Numbered from the stretch's first letter, positions 36,348 to 46,096 are shown. The stretch is 64,000 nt of DNA from Pseudomonadota bacterium (GCA_018242295.1 JAFECE010000009.1:203818-267817), one strand, 5' to 3'. Notes: generated by a model from the letters alone, not told the origin. Program-made: numbers and translations.

Positions 36348-37781
36348 ATGAGTCTGATTGACGTGGAGCAGCGGCCGTTGCGAGCTGAACGTCCGGTCTG
36401 CATCCACTTGGTTGGCGCCTCGAGCATTACGGGCGGCGGCGGCTCCAACACATTTGTGCGCGCCTTGGCGAGGCGCCAGACCGGTCTTGGTTGGCAGCCG
36501 GTCGTCATCCTCAATAAAAATCCAGAAGACGTTGATCGCGCCATCGCGGCTTCGGCATATGGCGATTTTGAGGTTCGCGTGTTGCCACCGGTGCTCGGGA
36601 CGAACAGAAGAGCCTATTACGCCCGCCGTCCGGATGCGGCCCCCGGCGTACGCGAGCTCTTCGAGGAGCTGAAGCCGGCCGTCGCGCACTTTCATACGCT
36701 CGGTATGACCGCGGGACTACTACACCTTGAAGCCGCGAAAGCTGCTGGCGCGCGGACAATCGTCACCTATCACACGGGCGGCATTTCATGTCCGCAAACC
36801 GGACTGCTCGAAAATGGCGTATCGCCATGCGACGGCCGCCTCGAAATTACCCGCTGCACGCGCTGCCGGCTCGCCAATCGCAAAATGCCGGTGGGATTGG
36901 CTGATCTGCTCGCGCGCGTTGAAGCGGCGGATGGCAGCCAAAGCCGAGAGAGTCTTATCGGTCGCATTTTTTCATCGCGTTCGATGACCACGACCTTCAT
37001 CGACGCATTTCGCGCGGCGACCGAACTGATCGACGTGTTTCACATCCAATCACGGTGGATCGCCGATGTCCTTCACGGCAACGGTGTGCCGGCCGAGAAG
37101 ATCGCATTCGTCGAGATGGGTGTTTCGCAAAGCCCTGTAGCCTTCGACGCCGGCTCGCCTGAGGAATTCAACGAGCGCCGGCCGCTGCGGCTGGTGTTCG
37201 CGGGCCGCTGTAGCGATATCAAAGGCATCGAAACGATCCTCGGCGCCCTGAAGAGAATTGACCGGCGCGCTCCGCTTACCATTTCGCTGTTGGGTTCGGG
37301 CTGGAATTCCGATTACGGAGCGCGGCTCCTTCGGCCGTTCGCTGGCGACAAGAGGGTGCACCCGCCACGGGTCGTTGACGCCGAAGCAATGCTCCACGAA
37401 CTCGTCGCGCACGACGCTTGCCTGGTGCCGTCGGTATGGCTCGAGACGGGCCCCCTCGCAGTTTATGAGGCCATGGCCGCCGGACTTCCGGTCATCGGCA
37501 GCCGTCTCGGCGGCATAGCGGAACGCATTCGGGATAATGTTGACGGATTGTTGTTCTCGCCAGGCGATGCGAAGGCCTTGGCGGGCCTGATTGAACGCCT
37601 GCTCGCCTCTCCCCACGAACTCCGGAGGCTCCGGCGGAATATTCGCCCACAGCGCACCTTTGATCATATGGCGTGTGAACTCGACACGATTTATCGCTAC
37701 AAGACCGTGGATGGTACGGCGACGGATGAATTGGACGAAGGAACGTCACGAGCAGCGGCGGGTTTTTCACGGCAAGTCTGA
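36348..37781 (+). CDS. Family 4 glycosyltransferase with Cys-rich insert
   Basis: 477 residues with a GT-B fold. The N-terminal half opens CIHLVGASSITGGGGSNTFV; a Cys cluster (ISCPQTGLLENG, later CTRCRLANRK) in the middle probably binds zinc. The C-terminal half has FAGRCSDIKGIETIL and the nucleotide-sugar motif ETGPLAVYEAMAAGLPVI with the E-x7-E pair. It starts seven bases after the GT2 stop. It is last in the export operon. Confidence 0.9.
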   Translation: MSLIDVEQRPLRAERPVCIHLVGASSITGGGGSNTFVRALARRQTGLGWQPVVILNKNPEDVDRAIAASAYGDFEVRVLPPVLGTNRRAYYARRPDAAPGVRELFEELKPAVAHFHTLGMTAGLLHLEAAKAAGARTIVTYHTGGISCPQTGLLENGVSPCDGRLEITRCTRCRLANRKMPVGLADLLARVEAADGSQSRESLIGRIFSSRSMTTTFIDAFRAATELIDVFHIQSRWIADVLHGNGVPAEKIAFVEMGVSQSPVAFDAGSPEEFNERRPLRLVFAGRCSDIKGIETILGALKRIDRRAPLTISLLGSGWNSDYGARLLRPFAGDKRVHPPRVVDAEAMLHELVAHDACLVPSVWLETGPLAVYEAMAAGLPVIGSRLGGIAERIRDNVDGLLFSPGDAKALAGLIERLLASPHELRRLRRNIRPQRTFDHMACELDTIYRYKTVDGTATDELDEGTSRAAAGFSRQV

Positions 37782-37802
37782 GGTTCAATCGGAGACCAAG
37801 CG

Positions 37803-38249
37803 ATGTCGCGTGTCGTCGGGATCGACCATATAGCGGTTCGCGTGAGTGATTTTCCGAAATCGAAGGCCTTCTACGGCGGTCTTTTCGATTTCCTGGGTTT
37901 CGAGGTGTTGGACGAGTACGAGGACTCGATCGGTTGGACCAACGGTAAGACCCGGTATTGGATTAGTCAGGCAGATGCGGACGGACGGAAGCACAAACAC
38001 CGCACCGGCGATGTCGGTCTTCACCATTATGCATTTCAGCTGCGCAACCGAAAGGACGTCGATGATCTGCAAGACTACTTGAAAAAGCACAGCATAGAGA
38101 TCGTGGATCCAGCCGGCGAATATTATGACGATTACTATGCAGTTTTCTTTCTGGATCCTGACGGCATTAAGCTCGAGGGCATGAAATACGGCGAAAAGCA
38201 CGAAAAAGCCGAAGCCAAACATCAGAGTAAGGGCCACGCAAAGGCTTGA
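37803..38249 (+). CDS. VOC (glyoxalase-fold) protein
   Basis: 148 residues. It reads as one glyoxalase unit: GIDHIAVRVSDFPKSKAFYG, HHYAFQLRNRKDVDDL, FFLDPDGIKLEGM. The metal-binding His and Glu positions (DHIAV, LHHYAF, KLEGM) are kept. The tail is Lys/His-rich. GGAG precedes the ATG. Substrate unknown; it lies before the ergothioneine genes by about 110 bp. Confidence 0.87.
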   Translation: MSRVVGIDHIAVRVSDFPKSKAFYGGLFDFLGFEVLDEYEDSIGWTNGKTRYWISQADADGRKHKHRTGDVGLHHYAFQLRNRKDVDDLQDYLKKHSIEIVDPAGEYYDDYYAVFFLDPDGIKLEGMKYGEKHEKAEAKHQSKGHAKA

Positions 38250-38360
38250 TGCCAATTGCATTCGCTATGGCAGCTGGCCAGGGAACCATCCCGGATGGTA
38301 TGGTGTTTGAAGGTTTGGTTCCGGTGATCTGCGCGGCTGCGCGGGCGAAAAATCCAGAGA

Positions 38361-39701
38361 GTGCGTTTGGAACATCCTGCGGCCGACACGGCGCCCCCAA
38401 GCGAAAACATTGCTTCTCCCCCGCAGTCCGGAGAAGAGGAGCTTTCAAACGGCCGTGACGCGCTTGCTGCCCGCCTGTTCGAGACGCGGCGGCATTCTCT
38501 CGTTTTGGCAGAGCCGCTCTCTGCCGAAGACATGGTCGTGCAAGCCTTCGATGATGCCAGCCCTACCAAGTGGCACCTCGCGCACGTAACCTGGTTCTTC
38601 GAAAACTTCATTCTAAAGCCGCATCTTGCCGGCTACCGGGTTTTCGACGAGGCTTTCAACTACTGCTTCAATTCCTATTACGAAAGTCTGGGGCCGCGAC
38701 ATCCGCGCCCGAAGCGAGGCCTGTTGACGCGGCCGGCGTCGGAGCGCGTTTTCGCCTACCGTAGCTACGTCGATAAAGCCCTTCAGCGGCTCCTATCGAG
38801 CGACGTGAGTAATGGCGAAATTGAACAGCTGATTGAAATCGGAATCAATCACGAGCAGCAGCATCAAGAGCTGTTGTTGACGGATATCCTCGCGCTCTTT
38901 GCGGCAAATCCATTACGCCCCGCCTATCATGCAAAGCCGTTCGCCATCGATCTCGCCGAACCTGAGCCGCTGACATGGACGGAATATCCGGGCGGCATTG
39001 TTGGAATAGGCCATACGGCCGAAGGCTATTGCTGGGACAACGAGCGGCCGGGGCATGATGCACTCGTTCAACCGTTCAAGCTCGCGAACAGGCTCGCCAC
39101 GAACGCCGAATGGCTCGCCTTCATGGAGGATGGTGGTTACAGCACACCTGCGCTCTGGCTTGCCGACGGCTGGTCGACGGTCAATCGCGAGGGCTGGGAA
39201 TCTCCGCTCTATTGGGAGAAGTCGACGGACGGCGGCTGGTCGCAGATGTCACTTCAGGGCCTGCTGCCTGTCGCCCCTGCTGAACCAGTTACGCATGTCT
39301 CCTATTATGAGGCCGATGCATTCGCGCGATGGGCCGGCAAGCGTTTGCCGACCGAATTCGAGTGGGAAGCATCAGCGCGCGCTCATAGCGCCGAAGCGGA
39401 GAAATCGTCCGGCGTACTGCGACCGCAACGAAGCGAAACGTCGACACTTAAAGGCCCGAAACAGCTTTTCGGACAGGTCTGGCAGTGGACAGCGAGCGCA
39501 TATCTTCCCTATCCGGGCTATCGGCCACCCGCTGGCGCAATCGGCGAATACAACGGGAAATTTATGGTCGGGCAACACGTGCTGCGCGGCTCCTCGTGCG
39601 TCACGCCCCCCGGACATTCCCGCGCGACCTACCGCAATTTCTTTTATCCCCACCAGCGCTGGCAGTTCCTCGGCTTGCGCCTCGCGGCGGAGGCCGAGTA
39701 A
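38361..39701 (+). CDS. egtB: EgtB, ergothioneine sulfoxide synthase
   Basis: 446 residues, GTG start at 38361. The N-terminal DinB-like domain has the iron ligands in KWHLAHVTWFFE and HEQQHQELLLTD. The C-terminal formylglycine-enzyme-like domain contains PVTHVSYYEADAFARWAGKR, LFGQVWQWTASAY and HVLRGSSCVTPPGHSRATYR. EgtB joins hercynine to a sulfur donor using oxygen. Its stop overlaps the egtD start by one base (TAATG). No EgtA, EgtC or EgtE is present in the window. Confidence 0.95.
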   Translation: MRLEHPAADTAPPSENIASPPQSGEEELSNGRDALAARLFETRRHSLVLAEPLSAEDMVVQAFDDASPTKWHLAHVTWFFENFILKPHLAGYRVFDEAFNYCFNSYYESLGPRHPRPKRGLLTRPASERVFAYRSYVDKALQRLLSSDVSNGEIEQLIEIGINHEQQHQELLLTDILALFAANPLRPAYHAKPFAIDLAEPEPLTWTEYPGGIVGIGHTAEGYCWDNERPGHDALVQPFKLANRLATNAEWLAFMEDGGYSTPALWLADGWSTVNREGWESPLYWEKSTDGGWSQMSLQGLLPVAPAEPVTHVSYYEADAFARWAGKRLPTEFEWEASARAHSAEAEKSSGVLRPQRSETSTLKGPKQLFGQVWQWTASAYLPYPGYRPPAGAIGEYNGKFMVGQHVLRGSSCVTPPGHSRATYRNFFYPHQRWQFLGLRLAAEAE

Positions 39702-40666
39702 TGCGTCACGTTCCAACGCTCGAGAGATTACCGGCAAGCGTAACGGCAGTGGCCGGTGATTTTTCTCTAAGCGTCATTGAAGGATTATCGCGCGCACAAA
39801 AAACACTGCCGTGCCGCTTTTTCTACGACGCGCGCGGCAGCTGCCTGTTTGAAGAAATAACGCAGCTCCCAGAGTATTACCCGACGCGGACCGAGATCGA
39901 GATCCTCAATGCACGTGCTGCGGAGATCGTGAAGGGATTTTCAAGCGGCGATGTTCTCGTGGAATTCGGATCCGGCTCGAGCCGGAAGACGGAGATCCTG
40001 CTCGACCGTATCGCCGATCGCGTTATGTACGTTCCCATAGATGTTTCCGAGGCCGCGTTGGCTGAGGCAGTTTCGCGCCTGGAAGAGAGATACCCCGAAC
40101 TCGAGATCAGGCCGCTCGTCGCGGACTTTTCAAATCTGACAAAGCTTCCGCATGAATTTTCAGGGGCTCGCCGAACCGGCTTTTTTCCCGGCTCGACAAT
40201 CGGCAACCTTGCGCCGAACGATGCGGTTGCTTTGCTTTCGAAGTTTAGAAAAGTCCTGGGAGAGCGCGGCCGGTTGATCATCGGCGTCGATCTGAAAAAA
40301 GACGCGCGCGTTCTCGTCCGAGCTTATAACGATGCGGCGGGCATCACGGCCGATTTCAATTTGAATCTTCTGGTTCGCATCAATCGGGAACTCGCTGGCA
40401 CGTTTGACCTGACCGCCTTTCATCATAGGGCGATTTACGATCCGCGCTCCGGCCGCATCGAAATGCACCTCGTCAGCAATCGTGCGCAGGACGTCATGGT
40501 GTGCGGGCGGCGCTTTCATTTCGCCAATGGCGAAAGCATCCACACGGAAAACTCCTATAAGTACACAGTATCGGAGTTTCGCGCGCTTGCCGAAAGGGCC
40601 GGCTGGAAATCCAGTCGTGTGCTGACAGATTCTAACAAGCAATTCAGCGTTCACGAGCTGATCTGA
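39701..40666 (+). CDS. egtD: EgtD, histidine N-alpha-methyltransferase
   Basis: 321 residues, starting at the ATG that overlaps the egtB stop. EgtD makes hercynine by trimethylating histidine. Visible motifs are KTLPCRFFYDARGSCLFEEI, LPEYYPTRTEIEIL, the SAM site LVEFGSGSSRKTEILLD, FFPGSTIGNLAPNDA and SYKYTVSEFRALAERAGW. The pair gives the two core steps of ergothioneine synthesis. A terminator follows 12 bases later. Confidence 0.96.
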   Translation: MRHVPTLERLPASVTAVAGDFSLSVIEGLSRAQKTLPCRFFYDARGSCLFEEITQLPEYYPTRTEIEILNARAAEIVKGFSSGDVLVEFGSGSSRKTEILLDRIADRVMYVPIDVSEAALAEAVSRLEERYPELEIRPLVADFSNLTKLPHEFSGARRTGFFPGSTIGNLAPNDAVALLSKFRKVLGERGRLIIGVDLKKDARVLVRAYNDAAGITADFNLNLLVRINRELAGTFDLTAFHHRAIYDPRSGRIEMHLVSNRAQDVMVCGRRFHFANGESIHTENSYKYTVSEFRALAERAGWKSSRVLTDSNKQFSVHELI

Positions 40667-40677
40667 AGTCGATACAA

Positions 40678-40711
40678 GGCGTGCGAGGAAAATCGTCTTC
40701 GCACGCCTTTT
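40678..40711 (+). terminator. Rho-independent terminator after egtBD
   Basis: Eight-base arms GGCGTGCG (40678-40685) and CGCACGCC (40700-40707) followed by TTTT. Confidence 0.9.
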
Positions 40712-40891
40712 CTATCGCATCGGCCGGTTGAATGGTGCCGAGAACGCTTATCCACAACATCCTTTGTCCAAGGCTGGAACTGGCGTAGGCGCGATGCTGT
40801 TTTTCTCACGGATGGGAGAGAACAGACGAGATGAACGCAAATCTTTTGCCGCTTGAAATCATCCTCGCACGACGGGCGATTACCGCCGCGA

Positions 40892-41167
40892 TTACTTGCT
40901 GGATTTTGGTCTTTGGGCCAAAGGACGCATGATGTCCGGATTTTCCGCATCGGTCCCGCGCGCACATTCGATGTCGTACAGTCGGTTAAGACGCTCGAGG
41001 ATCGGCCGCGAGGTCATCCAATCCATGTCTTCTTGCAGGATCTCCTTCAGGCGGTCCGTTATCCGGTCGGAGAAGATCTCGACCCAGTGCCGCTGCGGCT
41101 CGCTTGGCGCGACTGATCCCGATGGATCGCCTTCGATGCGCCGGTTACTCGACTTACTCCAACTCAC
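40892..41167 (-). CDS. Small hypothetical protein of coupled pair
   Basis: 91 residues, charged, with a helical middle (VEIFSDRITDRLKEILQEDM, RPILERLNRLYDIECARG). The GTG at 41167 overlaps the stop of the upstream gene (GTGA), which is the main evidence that both are translated. No family recognised. The cysteine and acidic content do not suggest a DNA-binding protein. Confidence 0.5.
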   Translation of the reverse strand: MSWSKSSNRRIEGDPSGSVAPSEPQRHWVEIFSDRITDRLKEILQEDMDWMTSRPILERLNRLYDIECARGTDAENPDIMRPLAQRPKSSK

Positions 41168-41709
41168 GGCGATGTTCCAAATGGCTGCATGTTCTCGACT
41201 GGCCAGACAAAATAGCCGTTTGCGGCCATGCCGCGGAGAATGGGTTCAGGGTCTATTCCGAACGGCGTGACTTCCTGCACACCAAGCTGGAATTCCCGAG
41301 CAAAGTTCCATTGGCAAACTCGGGGGTGCGGCAGGTTTCTGCCATCGCGATCGAACGTAACGGCGCTCAGCGTGTGGGCGGAATTAACGAACAAAAACGC
41401 CTTTCGGGCGTCATCCGGAACAGAGCCGTTCATGACTATGTAATCGCTTCCCAAAGCGCCGGTTCCCGAGGCGTGATCAGCGTGAAAAGGACGCGCGTTG
41501 AATGTCGGTGGCGAGCTGAAATTTGGGGGATTTCTGCAAGCGATCGGGACATCGGCGGGGCTTGCGTAGGCAGTAGAGCATACCCTAGTCTCGCTTGAGC
41601 CCGGATGCAGCCTGGATATGCTGCCGGCTAAGCCGCGACCGTCGATTTCCGGACCGCTATATCGTTCTATGAGGCAACCGCACGCGGGAACCGAAACAGT
41701 TGGCGCCAT
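41164..41709 (-). CDS. Hypothetical protein of coupled pair
   Basis: About 181 residues from ATG 41709; the start is uncertain because the frame is open further. The C-terminal 110 residues look most protein-like: RPFHADHASGTGALGSDYIV, SVPDDARKAFLFVNSAHTL, NFAREFQLGVQEVTPFGIDP. No family recognised. It diverges from the response regulator at 41773 and overlaps the downstream small gene by four bases. Confidence 0.5.
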   Translation of the reverse strand: MAPTVSVPACGCLIERYSGPEIDGRGLAGSISRLHPGSSETRVCSTAYASPADVPIACRNPPNFSSPPTFNARPFHADHASGTGALGSDYIVMNGSVPDDARKAFLFVNSAHTLSAVTFDRDGRNLPHPRVCQWNFAREFQLGVQEVTPFGIDPEPILRGMAANGYFVWPVENMQPFGTSP

Positions 41710-41772
41710 TTGCGCGTCCGCGGGCAACAAAGGAGACATCCAATCGAACCGGCGCCTGCAGGAAAGGGCGAA

Positions 41773-42159
41773 GTGCTGGCGCCACTCTCCATACTTGTTG
41801 TGGAGGATGAGGTTCTCATTCGGCTGCACCTCGCCGAAGAGCTGCGCGACGCTGGATATACGGTGATCGAGGCGGCGGATGGCCACGAAGCAATGACGTT
41901 GCTTACGAGCATCGATGGCATCGGCCTCGTACTAACGGACATTCGAATGCCCGGCGGTATCGATGGCATCGATCTCGCGCGTTGGGTGCGCGCAAAGTTC
42001 CCCGAAATCAAAATCGCTCTTGTCTCTGCCGAATATTATTCGGAGACATTCGCCGAATTCGATGGTGGCTTCACAAAGCCCATCCGCATTGGCGACCTTT
42101 TGCGTCGCGTGCGCCAGTTGCTGCCTCAGGCGGAACGGGGGAGTTCGTCAAGTCGTTAA
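41773..42159 (+). CDS. Single-domain response regulator (receiver)
   Basis: 128 residues from GTG 41773 (AAGGG upstream). It is a lone CheY-like receiver: SILVVEDEVLIRLHLAEELR (acidic pocket), LVLTDIRMPGGIDGIDLARW (phospho-Asp), ALVSAEYY and GGFTKPIRIGDLLRRV (Lys). No output domain. The partner kinase is not in the window. A decayed relative lies directly downstream. Confidence 0.88.
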   Translation: MLAPLSILVVEDEVLIRLHLAEELRDAGYTVIEAADGHEAMTLLTSIDGIGLVLTDIRMPGGIDGIDLARWVRAKFPEIKIALVSAEYYSETFAEFDGGFTKPIRIGDLLRRVRQLLPQAERGSSSSR

Positions 42160-42193
42160 GTGGCTGGATCTGATTCAAAAAATCCAAGCCCGG

Positions 42194-42409
42194 CGACGGC
42201 GCTCATCGTCGAAGTTGCCGTGCTCGTCCGGAGGGCGATCGCGGCTATCGCGTCATCGAAGCTGCAAGCAGCGATGAGTGGCTGATCGTGCTGCAGAAAA
42301 GTGCGAACGAAGCCGGATCATTCTAGCGCTGAATTGTCGGCGATCATTGTGCAGATGATGGCAAATGTACCGGTCAAACGCGGAATTCATTAAGCCAGAC
42401 CATCTTTAG
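42194..42409 (+). pseudogene. Decayed response regulator receiver
   Basis: Three pieces of a receiver domain lie in order but in shifting frames: ATALIVEVAVLVRR (42194 on), GYRVIEAASSDEWLIVLQ (from about 42240) and EFIKPDHL (42383-42406), which correspond to the opening strand, the second helix and the Lys-Pro motif. The phospho-Asp segment is missing. About 215 nt remain of a normal 360. The pieces resemble the intact neighbour at 41773, so duplication followed by decay is likely. Confidence 0.7.
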
Positions 42410-42430
42410 ATATCGCTACGCGGGCACTGC

Positions 42431-42586
42431 GCGGATATCGATGTCATCATCATTCACTGGCATCCCACCGCCGAAGAATGGCGGTATTATCTCGAGGGAT
42501 CGGCAGAGATGGCGGTTTTCCTCGCCGAGGGCGACGTATTTTTTCATTCGAGGACGATAGCGGCTCTCATTTCGCGATGGGGCTAA
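42431..42586 (+). pseudogene. Fragment of oxalate-decarboxylase-like cupin
   Basis: An open stretch of about 51 codons encodes ADIDVIIIHWHPTAEEWRYY, then LEGSAEMAVFLAEGD, ending in a stop. HWHPxAEEWxYYLxG is the metal-binding cupin motif of bicupin oxalate decarboxylases (normally HxHxxxxE followed by more than 100 further residues). It has no start codon or downstream cupin strands, so it is a remnant. Confidence 0.65.
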
Positions 42587-42658
42587 CGCTCATCGCGACG
42601 TAAACTCCGTAATGCCGAGCAAGTAGAGCTTCACATCTAACATGTGTCAGAAACACAA

Positions 42659-42823
42659 ATGAACTTCCTGATGGACTACGTAAAGGCGATCGATGTCATA
42701 GCAGTCATCGCCTGCGTCGCGCTTGCTATTGCTGCATTCGTACGCCGGGAGAACTTCTGGCTCGGCGTCCTTGCGATCGTCGTCATAATTTGGGCGGCGA
42801 CGAGACTGCCTGGCCTGGTTTGA
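42659..42823 (+). CDS. Small two-helix membrane peptide
   Basis: 54 residues: MNFLMDYVKAIDVIAVIACV, an Ala-rich first helix, then NFWLGVLAIVVIIWAATRLP. The hydrophobic pattern with a short charged turn (VRREN) looks like a real membrane peptide, but the ribosome site is weak and it lies beside decayed sequence. Confidence 0.4.
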   Translation: MNFLMDYVKAIDVIAVIACVALAIAAFVRRENFWLGVLAIVVIIWAATRLPGLV

Positions 42824-43024
42824 ACGCGCTTCGCCAGAAATTGCCGGCGGCACGCCAGTAGAATTGGCTTCTCGATGCAGCTTGAAGCGCCAATTTCGTC
42901 CGGTCTTTGCCGAAGCGCCGCGCGCCCTCCTTGCGACCGCACGGCTGGCTTGACCATCAGCAAAAAAATCCGTCAGGGTTGATTTGAAATGAGGCGAACG
43001 GAACGGCCTCTCAGAGGATAGCAT

Positions 43025-45325
43025 TTGGACTCGATCAACACCCGCATTGCCAAGGAACTTAGCGTTCAGCCCGCTCAAGTGACCGCGGCCGTAGACCTGC
43101 TTAAAGAAGGCGCAACCGTCCCCTTCATCGCGCGCTACCGCAAAGAGAAGACCGGCGGACTCGATGATACTCAACTCCGCAAGCTCGAAGAGCGTCTGGG
43201 GTACTTGACCGAACTCGAAGACCGGCGCGCATCGGTGCTGAAGAGCATCAACGAGCAAGGTAAGCTGACGCCGGAATTGCAACGCGCGATTTCCGCCGCG
43301 GACACCAAGGTTGAACTCGAGGATCTCTACGCACCCTTCAAGCCGAAGCGGCGAACGAAAGCCCAGATCGCGCGCGAGGCCGGGCTCGAGCCGCTGGCCG
43401 ATGCGCTCATCGGAAATCCATCGCTTGATCCGCCGAAAGAGGCGGAAAAATATGTCTCTACCGAGAAGGGCGTGAGCGACGCCAAGGCAGCGCTAGAAGG
43501 CGCGCGTTCCATCCTGATCGAGCGGATCGGCGAAGATGCGAAGCTCGTCGGTGATTTGCGCCAGTGGCTGTGGGCGACAGGCCTCCTCATTTCGAAAGTG
43601 CTGAAGGGCAAAGATGCCGAAGGCGCAAAGTTTTCCGACTATTTCGATTTTCACCAGGCAATCCGCCAAATACCGTCGCACCGTGCGTTGGCGCTCTTGC
43701 GCGGGCGGAACGAGGGTTTTCTCGACCTTGATCTCGATGTCGAATTGGAGCCGAACCGGCCGCATCCGGCCGAGGCAAAGATCATGGCCGCTTTCAACAT
43801 CGCCGAGCGCAGCCGCGCCGCGGACAAGTGGCTGATCGATACCGTCAAGCTTGCGTGGAAGACGAAGCTCCACACATCCCTCGCCGCCGATCTGCTGACG
43901 CGGGTGAAGGAGGAGTCTGACACCGCAGCCATCGGAGTCTTCAAGTCCAACCTCAAGGATCTGCTTCTCGCAGCGCCTGCGGGTTCGCGCGTAACGATGG
44001 GCCTCGATCCCGGCATACGTACCGGCGTGAAGGTCGCCGTTGTCGATCAGACCGGCAAGGTTCTCGATACGGCCACCGTCTATCCGCACGAACCGCGTAA
44101 CGATTGGAATGGTGCGCTCGCTACGTTGGCCGCGTTGTGCATGAAGCATAAGGTCGACATTATTGCCATCGGCAACGGAACAGCCAGTCGTGAAACCGAC
44201 AAGCTCGGCGCCGATCTGATGAAGAAAATGCCAGATCTGAAACTGACAAAGGTGATCGTCTCCGAGGCGGGCGCATCAGTCTATTCCGCATCCGAGATCG
44301 GCGCGCGGGAGTTTCCGAATCTGGACGTGTCCTTGCGTGGCGCGGTGTCGATCGCGCGTCGTCTGCAGGACCCGCTCGCAGAGCTCGTGAAGATCGAACC
44401 AAAAGCCATCGGCGTTGGCCAATACCAGCACGACGTCAACCAAGCAGAGCTCGCGCGCTCGCTCGATGCCGTCGTCGAAGACTGCGTCAACTCCGTCGGC
44501 GTTGATGTAAACATGGCCTCGGCGCCGCTCCTCGCCCGCGTTGCCGGACTGAATGCTACGATAGCGGCCAATATCGTTCTGCACCGGAATGAGAACGGCG
44601 CCTTCAAGAAGCGCACGGAAATCAAAAAGGTCGCTCGCCTGGGTCCGAAGGCCTACGAGCAAGCGGCCGGCTTTTTGCGGATCGCGAATGGTCCGAACCC
44701 GCTCGACGCATCGGCTGTACATCCTGAAGCCTACGACGTCGTCGAACGCATCGCGAAGGAGATGAGGCGGCCCGTCAAGGCGATGATTGGCGACAGCGCA
44801 TTCCTGAAATCCCTCAACCCGAAGCAATTCGCTGACGAACGCTTCGGCACGCCAACCGTGATCGACATTCTGGCCGAGCTTGAAAAGCCCGGCCGCGATC
44901 CACGTCCCGAGTTCAAGACGGCCGAATTCAAGGAGGGCGTCGAGAAAATCGCGGATTTGCGTCCCGGCATGATGCTCGAAGGTGTCGTGACCAACGTGAC
45001 GGCATTCGGCGCCTTCGTCGATGTTGGTGTGCATCAAGATGGATTGGTGCATGTATCCGAGCTTGCAGATAAATTCGTGAAGGATCCGCGCGAGATCGTG
45101 AAGGCGGGAGACGTGGTGAAGGTCCGCGTGAAGGACGTCGATGTCGATCGCAAGCGCATCGCGCTCACCATGAAATCCGGAGCGGTCGAAAGCCATTCGC
45201 CTGCACGCGAAAGAGGCGCCGATGTGCGGCGAGCAAATGTTCAGGCGTCGAGTCCTAAGAGCCACGAGGGGGAGTCGGCTCTTGCAGCTGCGCTCCGCCG
45301 CGCACGAGAAGCCGGGAAAAATTAA
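43025..45325 (+). CDS. tex: Tex family S1 RNA-binding transcription accessory protein
   Basis: 766 residues, full length. It starts at TTG 43025 with GAGG upstream. The N-terminus [20 protein letters not shown] and [20 protein letters not shown] is the Tex signature, followed by the YqgF/RNase-H-like part ([20 protein letters not shown]), helix-hairpin-helix region ([11 protein letters not shown]) and the C-terminal S1 domain ([20 protein letters not shown]). Tex binds RNA and influences transcription and stress tolerance. The protein ends in a basic tail. Confidence 0.96.
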   Translation: MDSINTRIAKELSVQPAQVTAAVDLLKEGATVPFIARYRKEKTGGLDDTQLRKLEERLGYLTELEDRRASVLKSINEQGKLTPELQRAISAADTKVELEDLYAPFKPKRRTKAQIAREAGLEPLADALIGNPSLDPPKEAEKYVSTEKGVSDAKAALEGARSILIERIGEDAKLVGDLRQWLWATGLLISKVLKGKDAEGAKFSDYFDFHQAIRQIPSHRALALLRGRNEGFLDLDLDVELEPNRPHPAEAKIMAAFNIAERSRAADKWLIDTVKLAWKTKLHTSLAADLLTRVKEESDTAAIGVFKSNLKDLLLAAPAGSRVTMGLDPGIRTGVKVAVVDQTGKVLDTATVYPHEPRNDWNGALATLAALCMKHKVDIIAIGNGTASRETDKLGADLMKKMPDLKLTKVIVSEAGASVYSASEIGAREFPNLDVSLRGAVSIARRLQDPLAELVKIEPKAIGVGQYQHDVNQAELARSLDAVVEDCVNSVGVDVNMASAPLLARVAGLNATIAANIVLHRNENGAFKKRTEIKKVARLGPKAYEQAAGFLRIANGPNPLDASAVHPEAYDVVERIAKEMRRPVKAMIGDSAFLKSLNPKQFADERFGTPTVIDILAELEKPGRDPRPEFKTAEFKEGVEKIADLRPGMMLEGVVTNVTAFGAFVDVGVHQDGLVHVSELADKFVKDPREIVKAGDVVKVRVKDVDVDRKRIALTMKSGAVESHSPARERGADVRRANVQASSPKSHEGESALAAALRRAREAGKN

Positions 45326-45330
45326 AGGCT

Positions 45331-45348
45331 GCAGAGTTATCGCTCTGC
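45331..45348. terminator. Hairpin between convergent tex and GntR genes
   Basis: Arms GCAGAG (45331-45336) and CTCTGC (45343-45348); on the minus strand a T-rich stretch follows about 10 bases later. Probable shared terminator. Confidence 0.5.
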
Positions 45349-45358
45349 TCAGGCCAAA

Positions 45359-46096
45359 TCAAAAAATGCCTTCGCTGTGCTCTGCGACGTAAGCTGCAAG
45401 GCCCAGCGTGTGGTCGCGCGCCAATTTTTCGGCGAGTTCCGTCTCGCGTCTTTCCAAAGCTTCGATGATTCCGAGGTGATCTTCGATCGACCGCGCGGCG
45501 CGATGGTCGCGGCCAATCGTAATCTGCCTGATCCCGCGCACGTGCAGCACCAGGTTCTCCGTCATCTCAGCGAGGAGGGGAGAGCCCGTCAGTTCAATCA
45601 TCGTTTGGTGAAAGCGGATATTCGCTGTCGAATATTCATACAGAAAATCCTCGGGCTTGTGGCTTGCGTCGAATTCTTTGAAAAGCAGGCGCAGCCTTCC
45701 GATTTCCTCGTCGCTTGCGCGTTGCGTAATAAGTCGCGCGGCCATGCCCTCGAGTGCGGCCCAGACTTGAATCATCTCTACGACTTCGTGCTTGGTCTTT
45801 TTGACGACCATAATCCCGCGACGCGGTACCGATTTAACGAAGCCTTGCTGCTCGAGCATGAGTATGGCTTCGCGCACTGGCGTGCGGCTCACGCCGAGTT
45901 TTTCGGACAAGTGACGCTCGTCGATCCAGGCTTGCTCTGGCGAGCTGTAAATATCCATCTCTATGATTGCGCTCTTGAGAGCCTTGTAGGCTTTCGCCTT
46001 GAAGGTTTCTTCTTGCGCGAAAGGCTTGAGGACAAGATCTGGTGTTGAGGTTTGAGATAAAGGCCGGCCTGCGCGAGCCTGGGCTTTTTCAGCCAC
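45359..46096 (-). CDS. GntR-family (FadR/FCD) transcriptional regulator
   Basis: 245 residues. The winged helix has RHLSEKLGVSRTPVREAILM, LEQQGFVKSVPRRGIMVVKK; the C-terminal FCD domain has an all-helical effector pocket with NIRFHQTMIELTGSPLLAEM and HLGIIEALERRETELA, whose His/Asp residues usually bind metal. A 40-residue unstructured N-terminus precedes the HTH. The target is not evident; no neighbouring metabolic operon is oriented with it. Confidence 0.92.
   Translation of the reverse strand: MAEKAQARAGRPLSQTSTPDLVLKPFAQEETFKAKAYKALKSAIIEMDIYSSPEQAWIDERHLSEKLGVSRTPVREAILMLEQQGFVKSVPRRGIMVVKKTKHEVVEMIQVWAALEGMAARLITQRASDEEIGRLRLLFKEFDASHKPEDFLYEYSTANIRFHQTMIELTGSPLLAEMTENLVLHVRGIRQITIGRDHRAARSIEDHLGIIEALERRETELAEKLARDHTLGLAAYVAEHSEGIF

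Noticed and set aside
39485-39700. Upstream extension of egtD
   Set aside because: The frame is open but overlaps egtB; the ATG overlapping the egtB stop gives the family N-terminus.
44276-45265. 329-codon minus-strand frame inside tex
   Set aside because: Tex is full length with all domains; the antisense frame has no ribosome site and no family resemblance.
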